A stretch of 49,039 nucleotides of DNA, from NCBI RefSeq assembly GCF_003569785.1, contig NZ_KZ984011.1:1662-50700 (forward strand). Reading direction: 5' to 3'. The stretch comes from Leucobacter sp. wl10 (GTDB taxonomy: Bacteria; Actinomycetota; Actinomycetes; Actinomycetales; Microbacteriaceae). Below are positions 1 to 7,461 of the stretch, piece after piece (positions within the stretch are counted from its first letter, which is position 1; every line of letters begins with the position of its first letter). The position numbers were made by a program, and so were the translations under genes. The notes under the pieces are model-generated. The model was not told where the DNA came from. It worked only from the letters and a program-made list of their open reading frames with translations, and searched no databases.

Positions 1-2
1 TG

Positions 3-716
3 CACCACGCCTATGCCCGATCCGGCGATACCGACCGGCGGCTGGCGAACCAAGCCTTCTACACCCGCCTCGACATCACCGACGACGAACAACTACGCCC
101 GAGACTGGCCGAGCCGTTCGCCACCATCATCCGCGAAGCCCACGAACATAGCGACGACGAAAGCAAGGAGGCGGAACACAAACGCGACGAACATACGCAT
201 GTCGCGTGTTCCCGTAAGACACTTTGGGTGGACCTTCCCAAGCGGTTCTCAAACACGAGGCCGGCACTCAAAACGTTGATTCGACGTGTTCTCAGGGGGT
301 CTGAGCGACGTGGACCGCGGAGTCGAACCCCGGAGAGGCACGATTCGCGAGGCGTAGTCGTGAAGAATCCGGCGAAGTCTCAAACACGGTTGACCCCGGA
401 ACAGCGGGCCGAGTTGGTCGCGGACTATGAAGCGGGGATGCCAGTTCGAATGATAGCCGCGAAGTATGCAGTACATCGCGGGACAGTCCCCACGCTCGTC
501 ACCAAGGAGGGAGCGCGGCTCAGGGCGTCTGGGCTCAGTCTTACCGGCCGCGCTCGTGCTGCTTCCCTATACGCAGAAGGTCTCACGTTACGGGAGGTCG
601 CTGAACGGCTTGGCGTCGATGAGAAGACGGTCCGGAACGCAGTGGTCGAGGAGAGAGGTCTGATTCGGGCGCGAGGCAGACGCCCTCACGAGGCTCGCCG
701 AGCTTCTTCGGCTTGA
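3..716 (+). CDS. C-terminal end of a large serine recombinase, continuing in frame into a helix-turn-helix domain (5' end outside window)
   Basis: The frame is open from the window edge, so the N-terminal catalytic part is missing. The first residues (RRLANQAFYTRLDITDDEQL) match the motif RRICNQAFF near the end of the complete serine integrase at 45,681-47,381, which identifies this as the recombinase family's C-terminal end. After an arginine-rich stretch (about 290-350) the same frame enters two helix-turn-helix-like units, LTPEQRAELVADYEAGMPVRMIAAKYAV and LYAEGLTLREVAERLGVDEKTV, as in resolvase DNA-binding tails. A GTG at 360 preceded by GAGG could start a separate 118-residue HTH protein. 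The long fusion may have arisen by read-through into a former attachment site. Recombinase identity is fairly sure; whether one or two proteins are made is not. Confidence 0.6.
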   Translation, partial: HHAYARSGDTDRRLANQAFYTRLDITDDEQLRPRLAEPFATIIREAHEHSDDESKEAEHKRDEHTHVACSRKTLWVDLPKRFSNTRPALKTLIRRVLRGSERRGPRSRTPERHDSRGVVVKNPAKSQTRLTPEQRAELVADYEAGMPVRMIAAKYAVHRGTVPTLVTKEGARLRASGLSLTGRARAASLYAEGLTLREVAERLGVDEKTVRNAVVEERGLIRARGRRPHEARRASSA

Positions 717-776
717 GGAGGTGGAGTTAGTAGAGTGGGGGTTATGTGATCACCACGGCTGACCTCATCGGTAGAC

Positions 777-2231
777 GTGAAAGCTCTCACCGATGAGGAG
801 GACGTGTTGCCAGAAGCCGACCAGAGCCAGTCGTCAACGGAACCGGCAGCTTTCCCCGCGGAGATCCTTCAACGCATCACAGACGCAGCAGGCAGCCGCG
901 TGGTACTCGTTGTTGGTGCCGGGGTCTCGATGGAGAAGCCGACCGGCTTTGCGAGTGGTGCGCATTACTCCCGCGAAGCCCACCGGCGACTTGTTGCAGA
1001 TGGCGTTCTGAACGACGGAGAGTGTACAGATCCCGACGACCTCTCGGTTCTAGCTGATCTGCTGTACGACAAGTACGGATCGCAGGCTGAACTGACGAGT
1101 CGCCTACCGAAGGACGCTTGGCGGACGGCCGCCCCAAACTCGGGGCACCTCATAGCTGCCGCCTTGCTCATCGAAGGCGCGATTCGGCATGTGATCACTC
1201 TGAACTACGACCTGGCCTTCCAACACGCCGTAACCGCCCTGGGCAACAGCACGAACATCACATTCGTGGAAGGTCCTGACGAACACGCGAACCTTGCTTC
1301 ACATTCCGTGGTGCACCTACACCGAAGCGTCAATCAGCCTGAGGAGACCTGGGTACTCAGAAAGAGCGCGCTCGATACAGACTGGGCTGCGGAATGGGAG
1401 AGCGTGATCGCAGCGGCAAACCTGTCAGCTCCGGTCGTAGTATTCGTCGGCCTGGGCAGTCCCGCCAATGTTCTCACTGAGAGCGTCAGCAACCTCGCCG
1501 CCAAAGCACAATCCTCCTACTATCTGGTCGACCGCAATCAAGACTCGAAGTTCCACGAAGCATTGAGCGCGAACCTCACCGGCACTGTTGACCTCTACTG
1601 GGGCGACTTCATGTCGAGACTCGCCCAAAGAGTAGCTCTCGAACAGTTGCAAAGAGTCCGCGACGCACATAGTCAAATGGCGGACGATGACCCCGAAATG
1701 GCGTTGCGCCGGTCGGAAGATGTCGCAAAACCTATCCAAGAGATCACGCTGCTCGACCTCGGCCGCGCTAGAGCCACCTGGCTACTGGGCCCGCACCCCT
1801 ATGCCGGAGAAGGGGACGCCGCGAACCAAAGGCAGATCGCGCACCTCCTGGTAGCAACGGACCACCTATCGGCAGCGCTCGCAACGAGTTCCCTGGACCT
1901 GGATGAGCATGGCCGCCTCACGGTCAAGACCGATGGCGGTTCAACGCTCGTCTTTGGGCTTGCGCATGGCGGAGGCGCCATCGCGTGGAGCGCCATCAGC
2001 ACCAAGATTCGTGAGCGAAACAATAGTCTGGCGCCTCAGCAACGAACAAATCTTGTCATCGTGGCTGGAGCCAGAAACACGCGAACACCAAGTGTTGATG
2101 ACCTTGTTCGGGAGGACACGTCAGGCGACCTCATTAGGGGCGCCGACACCATCCACCCGATCTTCGCAGACGATTACCTAGGACGGCCCGCGACTGACCT
2201 GCAGTCAGCGGTTGAGGAGCTACGACGATGA
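777..2231 (+). CDS. SIR2-domain protein, putative NAD-consuming effector of a four-gene conflict system
   Basis: 484 residues, GTG start. Residues 42-57 (VVLVVGAGVSMEKPTG) carry the GAGxS nucleotide-binding loop of SIR2 proteins. TLNYD at 141-145 corresponds to the conserved T-x-N-x-D motif, and HLHRS at 180-184 places a histidine (H182) where sirtuins have the catalytic one. In bacterial defence systems such domains usually hydrolyse NAD+ to stop infected cells. The C-terminal half (about 270-484) matches nothing I recognise; in ABC-3C systems the effector component carries a family-specific C-terminal domain there. The stop overlaps the next start (ATGA), so translation is probably coupled. 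No strong Shine-Dalgarno is visible before the GTG, so the start is uncertain. SIR2 fold: confident. Defence role: inferred. Confidence 0.75.
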   Translation: MKALTDEEDVLPEADQSQSSTEPAAFPAEILQRITDAAGSRVVLVVGAGVSMEKPTGFASGAHYSREAHRRLVADGVLNDGECTDPDDLSVLADLLYDKYGSQAELTSRLPKDAWRTAAPNSGHLIAAALLIEGAIRHVITLNYDLAFQHAVTALGNSTNITFVEGPDEHANLASHSVVHLHRSVNQPEETWVLRKSALDTDWAAEWESVIAAANLSAPVVVFVGLGSPANVLTESVSNLAAKAQSSYYLVDRNQDSKFHEALSANLTGTVDLYWGDFMSRLAQRVALEQLQRVRDAHSQMADDDPEMALRRSEDVAKPIQEITLLDLGRARATWLLGPHPYAGEGDAANQRQIAHLLVATDHLSAALATSSLDLDEHGRLTVKTDGGSTLVFGLAHGGGAIAWSAISTKIRERNNSLAPQQRTNLVIVAGARNTRTPSVDDLVREDTSGDLIRGADTIHPIFADDYLGRPATDLQSAVEELRR

Positions 2232-2866
2232 CCGACGCGGTTGTAACGAACGAACTACTCCTCACGGAGATCACAAGGCTGCTTGCAGAGTCTGAGATCG
2301 CCCGCGTAGACAGCGCTCGCCACCGATCCTGGCCTTCCGGCTCGATGGCATTTGAAGACGAGTACTCGGTGATCGCGGTGTGGGCATTTGAGTCGGTTGA
2401 AGAGCTCGTCGCCGGATGGGGTACGGCACAAGATCATGTGGTCGATTTCCTAGGTGCGAACGTAATCGCGACCGACCCGAAGTCTTGGGATGGGTACCTC
2501 GTCCTCGTCGCGATGGACGGCGTTCCGGAGGAACTGGCTGCGGAGCTGAGCGCCATACGATCTGACACGCGACGTGTACGCAAGTTGGTGCTGACAGCGG
2601 ACGATCTACCAAGTCGTGTCTTCGATCCGCTTGAGTTGACACCACAGGTTAGGCGAACCCTGGCGCCGATTCTCGATCTTGATCTCGACACCACGCCGGG
2701 GAGGGCCGACCCCTTGGCCACGCTCCCATCGCGCGTTGCGGGAGTACTTAACAGCAATGAGCACCTCGACGTGGTCATCGCTGCCTACGAGGCAGGCGAG
2801 CCTCCGCTTGAAGCGCTCCACGAACGATTGATCACCACCCAGCGGACAGGGACGGATGCACTATGA
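2228..2866 (+). CDS. Small acidic protein, likely middle component of an ABC three-component-type system
   Basis: 212 residues with no domain I recognise and no signal peptide or membrane segment. It is acidic and mostly helical in character. Residues about 40-110 look like a compact alpha/beta unit (VIAVWAFESVEELVAGW, then DGYLVLVAMDG), followed by helices. It overlaps its neighbours by 4 nt on both sides (ATGA at each junction), so the three products are probably made in fixed ratio and form a complex. The position between an effector-domain gene and a Rad50-like ATPase gene is what the middle component of ABC-3C systems occupies. That assignment rests on size and context, not on sequence recognition. 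Confidence 0.6.
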   Translation: MTDAVVTNELLLTEITRLLAESEIARVDSARHRSWPSGSMAFEDEYSVIAVWAFESVEELVAGWGTAQDHVVDFLGANVIATDPKSWDGYLVLVAMDGVPEELAAELSAIRSDTRRVRKLVLTADDLPSRVFDPLELTPQVRRTLAPILDLDLDTTPGRADPLATLPSRVAGVLNSNEHLDVVIAAYEAGEPPLEALHERLITTQRTGTDAL

Positions 2867-5049
2867 GAGTCACCGGGGTTTCCATCGCAGGGTTCGGCGG
2901 AGTCTCGGGCGAGGTTGACATCGACCTCGACGCAGACGTGGTGATCGTCGTTGGCGCGAATGGTTACGGCAAGACGACGATCTGCAACGCGATTTCATGG
3001 GCAATCTCGGGCAAGACCACCGGCTCCCAGGGACCCCGAAACCTCTACAGCAAGTCGGGAACCACGACGGTTGAGCTGCGAACCGACTTCAACGGTGACG
3101 ATGTTGTCATCACGAGATCGTTGGAAAACCCGGGCGAGACCGACGCCAAGAAACTGCGCGCTCCACTTCGAGTGCGCGTTAACGATGCGTCACTTCGTGG
3201 CGCGGACGCGGAGGTCTGGCTCCGCCAAAATCTCGCGGGCACCGATACCAACGAAGACTTCGCCACACTGGCACAGTCGTTCGTGGACTCGATCTACCTG
3301 AAGCAAGAGTCGCTGCGCGAGTTCCTGACCGGACGTCAGGACACAGAGCGGTTCGATGCGGTCGCAAGCATGGTGGGTGCCGGGCGTCTACGAGAATTTG
3401 CGGATGAACTCCAATCGCACAAGCGAGCATGGGTTCGCGCGGTCAACCAGGCTGACTCGGCGCTCGAAGGTGATCGCGCAAAGGTCGAAGACCTCGCAGC
3501 ATCTTTGTCCGTGCTTGAAACTGAGATCACCAAAGCAAATACGGCCGAGGTGAGCGCTCGATGGCAGACATGGAGCAGCGACGTTGAGGCACTCGGGCTC
3601 GTCGCGATCCAGGACGCCCAAGATCGGGAACTGAGCGAGAGCTCACTGACGAAGTTGCGTGCTGCCCTCAACCAGGAGCGAAGCACAATCGAGCAGGATG
3701 AAGCCGCCTTGCTCGCGACACAGGCAGAGCTGAGCGTGCCGCTTCCCGAAGGTCCGGACGAAGCCGAGGTCATCGAACTCGAACGTCAGGTCGCTGCTCT
3801 GACGGCTCAGAAGGAACAGGTCGAGCGCGACATCCAGCTACTTCGCGTCGAAGTTGGAGAAGCAGACGCGGCGCGTAGACAGGCAACCTCTATTCGTGAA
3901 GAACTCGCAAGTATGGCGTCGATCCTGCTCCGTCACGTGGCAGATAGCTGCGCAGCCTGCGGCCAAGAAGTCGATCCGGAAGCGTATCGTCGTCGCCTCG
4001 AAACCATCGCCAACGAAACAGAGAATGCAGCTCTCCGAGAAGGCGCTGAACTGCAACGAACAAATCTCCAAGCTACAGAGAAGCGACTGGGTGAACTGTC
4101 CCTGCGACTCAAGACGGTCTCAGATCAGCACCGCGCCATGCTCGAACAACGCGCTTCAGCACAAGCGGCGAGGGAGCATCGAGAGAGGCGAACAAGGGAG
4201 GTTCTGGCCAGCTTCTCTGATGAGCTGCCTGACGCGTCAGCAGAGGCAGGCAACGAAATCCAACGACTCGCATCTGAACTAGATCGTGTAGCGAGGCGGA
4301 AGTCTCAGATCGCGCGGACATTGGAGGCAGGGCGCGAATTCGATGCAGCAGCTTCACTGGACTCGTCGAAGACACGACGTGATCGAATCGAAATTGAGTC
4401 CAAGGCACTCCGCAACTCTTTGGCTTCCAAGGAGCAAGACATTGCCGATCGGCGGCGCACAAATGACGTCGCTACCGCACTTCTTGATGCAGTGAAGTCA
4501 GACGCGGAGACGTTTGTTTCCGACCGTCTGAAGCAGTTGAAGCCTCTCCTGCATCAGTTCTACGCAGCAATCGACCCCCATCCAACGTTCCGATCGGTTG
4601 AGATTGCCACACGTCAGTTTGGTGGAAAGCACCGTCTCACTCCTATGTTGCGTGACGATGAGGTTCAGGTTGATGTCACGGAGCCCGGAGAGACGCTATC
4701 TACATCGCAAGCAAACGCGCTTGCTGTTTCCTTGTTCCTCTCGTTCAACCTCGGCTTCGCGCCTACTCACGTGAAGTCATTGATACTCGATGACCCGCTC
4801 CAGAACCTGGACGACGTGCATCTTCTCGGCCTCGTTGATCTACTTCGCAAGATCCTCCCTCATCGCCAACTGATCGTTACAACCCACGATCATGCGTTCG
4901 CCTCGTTGCTAGCGAGAAAGCTTCGTCCGGTGAGTGAGAACTTCCGAACGACCTATGTCCGCTTCACGAAGTGGGACCGCAACGGTCCTGGTGTTGAGCA
5001 ATGGGACGTCCCTGCGGAAACCAGCCCCCTGAAGCTTGTCACTCCGTAG
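2863..5049 (+). CDS. Rad50/SMC/RecF-like ABC ATPase with a zinc-hook-type CxxC
   Basis: 728 residues. The N-terminal ATPase lobe has a Walker A loop, GANGYGKT (31-38). A long charged coiled coil follows, broken near its middle by C363-A-A-C366 (CAACGQE), the place and form of a Rad50 zinc hook. A second coil leads to the C-terminal lobe: signature LSTSQ (612-616) in place of LSGGQ, Walker B LILDDP (640-645), and a switch histidine in TTHDH (H675). This split-head layout is typical of Rad50-like proteins that bind DNA ends or sense aberrant DNA. At 728 residues it is shorter than housekeeping Rad50/SbcC. In the operon it would be the DNA- or phage-sensing motor for the SIR2 effector. Fold: confident. 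Sensor role: inferred. Confidence 0.85.
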   Translation: MRVTGVSIAGFGGVSGEVDIDLDADVVIVVGANGYGKTTICNAISWAISGKTTGSQGPRNLYSKSGTTTVELRTDFNGDDVVITRSLENPGETDAKKLRAPLRVRVNDASLRGADAEVWLRQNLAGTDTNEDFATLAQSFVDSIYLKQESLREFLTGRQDTERFDAVASMVGAGRLREFADELQSHKRAWVRAVNQADSALEGDRAKVEDLAASLSVLETEITKANTAEVSARWQTWSSDVEALGLVAIQDAQDRELSESSLTKLRAALNQERSTIEQDEAALLATQAELSVPLPEGPDEAEVIELERQVAALTAQKEQVERDIQLLRVEVGEADAARRQATSIREELASMASILLRHVADSCAACGQEVDPEAYRRRLETIANETENAALREGAELQRTNLQATEKRLGELSLRLKTVSDQHRAMLEQRASAQAAREHRERRTREVLASFSDELPDASAEAGNEIQRLASELDRVARRKSQIARTLEAGREFDAAASLDSSKTRRDRIEIESKALRNSLASKEQDIADRRRTNDVATALLDAVKSDAETFVSDRLKQLKPLLHQFYAAIDPHPTFRSVEIATRQFGGKHRLTPMLRDDEVQVDVTEPGETLSTSQANALAVSLFLSFNLGFAPTHVKSLILDDPLQNLDDVHLLGLVDLLRKILPHRQLIVTTHDHAFASLLARKLRPVSENFRTTYVRFTKWDRNGPGVEQWDVPAETSPLKLVTP

Positions 5050-5113
5050 CGACCTCGGATGACCCCGCGGGTAGTGCTTATGAGGATTTCGGTGACAGAT
5101 TGGCGAGCAACGC

Positions 5114-6874
5114 ATGGAGTATGAGTTCGTAGAGACGGATTCAGTGCGGATCAGTGCGCTCCTTGATAAGCATGCTCACGGCGCGAGCGACACTACCGAG
5201 ATTTGGGCGAGGTCCTGGTCGGATGCGGACTATGGATCACTGGCTGACCCGGCCCGACTGGAGTTCGACTTCCTCTTCGGCGTCGAGCTCCAAGAGGATT
5301 TCACGGCTGCAGGGACCGTTGCGTTCGAGGAATCCAATGTCAGAGCGACCGCCACCCGCCCTTTCGCTGCGACCCCGGAGGCGGCCTGGGTGCTTCGCGA
5401 GGCTCTGCTGCGTTCGGTATCGGACCACATGGTTCGTGCTCACGTCGCTGATCTGATCCTTAGCGGGAGACGGGATGCTTCGCCTGCGCACGCGGAAGCA
5501 ACAGCTGAGCACTATCGGACGTGCGCGAGAGATGTAGCCCTCGAACCAGGCCGCCGGGCGATATCACTTGCGAGAGCTAACACGATCGTGCGGAGCCGTC
5601 GGATGGTGACCGAGGCATCCGTGCGAGAGCAAGCCCTGGAACTTGCGCGAGAGATGCTGACTCTCGGCCACAGTCACGCCGTACTGACTTTGCTTGCTCT
5701 CTTGAGCGTTCCGGCTAGAGACGGCTCCACAACATCCTCGGAGCGACTCGAAATTCGAGACTGTCTTCGCGGAATCGCCGCGACAGCACCCGAGTTTATC
5801 GACGAGATCGTCAGGTTACTCCTTTTGGCGGCAGACAGCGATGAGGACCAGACAGCGGCCGCGCGACTCCACGTTTCCTGGTATCTCGATAGCGCACGCG
5901 GCGAGAGCAACGGGATACGAAAGGTCTACTTCGGGTACGAGGCGATGCAACTAGCGGAGAGGTACGGGCAGTTCGATTTGCGGGACGATGCAGCCGTCTT
6001 TCTTCAGGCTGCAGGCGAGGATGTCGAGTTGCAGACGTTCGAGCACGACTTGCCTGTTTCGAGGAACCATCTTCGACGTCACCTTCGGAAGTATCGGCAT
6101 GCGCGAGACTGGCGTCATGCTTACCGAGTGTTTCTCGCTGGGCCGGCACCAACCGGTGATCACGCCAAGAACGTAGTACAAGCTGAGAACGGGAGGCAGG
6201 GTTTGCTGTCCTTGGTGAGCAACATTTCGCTTGGACCACTGAACCTGCCGACTCGAACAGGTACCAGCGTTGAGGAAGAACAGCTTCATCGACTCGAAGG
6301 TAGCAATATAGGTTCCATGGCGAGCATTTTGGCGCTCGAACTCGAGTTCATTGATTCGAGATTCGACAGCCCCAGCCATGTGGAGTTCGCCAACTGGTTT
6401 TCCGGCGTCTTTGGGTGCGATCCGGTTCTGTCAGAGCATCTTGCTGACGCTCAGAAGCGACATTGGGAAAGTGACTTTACTGGGGCTTCCTTTGTGTGCC
6501 TGCCGCTCATTGAGGCCGCGGCGCGGGGCCTACTACTGAAGCTCGATGAACCGCTCTATAGAGCCGAACGAGGCGCAAGCCCTGGTCGATTCCCAGCGTT
6601 GGACTTCTACGTCCAGGCGCTCGAAGACAACGGCCTGGACGTCGACTGGGTCCGTACGCTTCGCGGCACCTTGCTATCGGACGGCCTAAATATCCGAAAC
6701 CTGAGCGCGCACGGGTTCAAGTTTCGCTACAACGAAGGCGAGTCAGCCTTGCTCCTAAGGCTGGCAGGGTTTGCTTGTGCGCTCGCTGGCGCGATTGATC
6801 ATGCCGAGCTATCGAAGCCACTCGCCGCGGTTCGCACGGGTTTACGGCGGCGTATCGGATGGGTCTGGTATTAG
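5114..6874 (+). CDS. Large protein with C-terminal HEPN-type (DUF4209-like) domain, last gene of the SIR2/Rad50 operon
   Basis: 586 residues. Residues 1-450 are mostly helical and unfamiliar. Near the C-terminus, after ALDFYVQALEDNGLDVDW, comes GLNIRNLSAHGF with R528 and H533 spaced as in the HEPN signature R-x4-H. The phrase resembles the G-x-N-x-R-N-x-x-x-H-G ending of DUF4209 proteins. HEPN proteins are often metal-independent RNases in toxin-antitoxin, abortive-infection and CRISPR-linked systems; some are scaffolds. The gene follows the ATPase gene after 64 nt on the same strand, with similar lower GC, so it is probably co-transcribed. It may be a second effector or a regulator. The motif is clear; the family name is moderately sure. 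Confidence 0.7.
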   Translation: MEYEFVETDSVRISALLDKHAHGASDTTEIWARSWSDADYGSLADPARLEFDFLFGVELQEDFTAAGTVAFEESNVRATATRPFAATPEAAWVLREALLRSVSDHMVRAHVADLILSGRRDASPAHAEATAEHYRTCARDVALEPGRRAISLARANTIVRSRRMVTEASVREQALELAREMLTLGHSHAVLTLLALLSVPARDGSTTSSERLEIRDCLRGIAATAPEFIDEIVRLLLLAADSDEDQTAAARLHVSWYLDSARGESNGIRKVYFGYEAMQLAERYGQFDLRDDAAVFLQAAGEDVELQTFEHDLPVSRNHLRRHLRKYRHARDWRHAYRVFLAGPAPTGDHAKNVVQAENGRQGLLSLVSNISLGPLNLPTRTGTSVEEEQLHRLEGSNIGSMASILALELEFIDSRFDSPSHVEFANWFSGVFGCDPVLSEHLADAQKRHWESDFTGASFVCLPLIEAAARGLLLKLDEPLYRAERGASPGRFPALDFYVQALEDNGLDVDWVRTLRGTLLSDGLNIRNLSAHGFKFRYNEGESALLLRLAGFACALAGAIDHAELSKPLAAVRTGLRRRIGWVWY

Positions 6875-6953
6875 TCTTCTCGTTGCTCTCGGCGCAACTG
6901 GGCGATCCCTCTTGACGGTTGGTGCTGTGCGTGGGTGCAGTCGTAGCCGCTGG

Positions 6954-7310
6954 TCAAACCGCTTGCTCGACCGACTTGGCCATGGCTCGTCGCTCTGCAC
7001 GAGCGGCGACCGCTTCCCGCACGCGGATACGGGCGAGCAGGATCAGGCTGACGGGTCCCATGATGATGAACTTCATCGTGTTCCACAGGCAGAGGAGGAC
7101 GAGGAAGTTGAGCCATCCGGGTCCGCCGTCTGCGATGAGGGTGGTGAAGGTGCTCGCGGCTAGGAGGTAGGGCACGGCGAGGAGCATCGCGGGGACTCCC
7201 CATTTGAGTCCTCGGCGGGTGCGGATGGCGTTGAGGAGGATGTTGGTGGGCATGTAGCGGCGCAGGAATGCGCGGGTGTGGACGCTGAGGGTCCAGAGCT
7301 GGCGGATCAT
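6954..7310 (-). CDS. Small membrane protein beside the relaxase gene
   Basis: 118 residues when started at the ATG at 7310, which has GAGAGGA about 9 nt upstream; an in-frame ATG 24 nt earlier has no better site. It begins MIRQLWTLSVHTRAFLRRY, has a hydrophobic helix (about residues 40-60) and a second one (about 68-95), and ends in a basic, alanine- and arginine-rich tail. Two membrane spans with a cytoplasmic tail are likely. It lies about 150 nt downstream of the relaxase gene on the same strand. Small proteins like this often accompany MobF relaxases in actinobacterial conjugative elements, but I do not know a function. Confidence 0.7.
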   Translation of the reverse strand: MIRQLWTLSVHTRAFLRRYMPTNILLNAIRTRRGLKWGVPAMLLAVPYLLAASTFTTLIADGGPGWLNFLVLLCLWNTMKFIIMGPVSLILLARIRVREAVAARAERRAMAKSVEQAV

Positions 7311-7461
7311 GACGGGGTTTCCTCTCACATGCACGACGGATCGTCGGAGGCGGTGCGTGTGTGAGTGGCCTTGCGGCCTGCCCCGAGGAGCGTCATATCA
7401 AGGAGAAATCCGCCTCACCATCAGGGTATGACGCACCAGCGACATTCGGAAGGGCAACCGA

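Noticed and set aside
697..712. Hairpin GCCGA...TCGGC at the end of the first reading frame as a terminator
   Set aside because: Five-base stem without a T-tract; too weak to call.
6887..6953. Possible left attachment site (GGGCGAT near 6,899 resembles the tRNA-Val end)
   Set aside because: Only seven bases match the tRNA end; the following bases do not continue the tRNA sequence. The same short string recurs by chance elsewhere.
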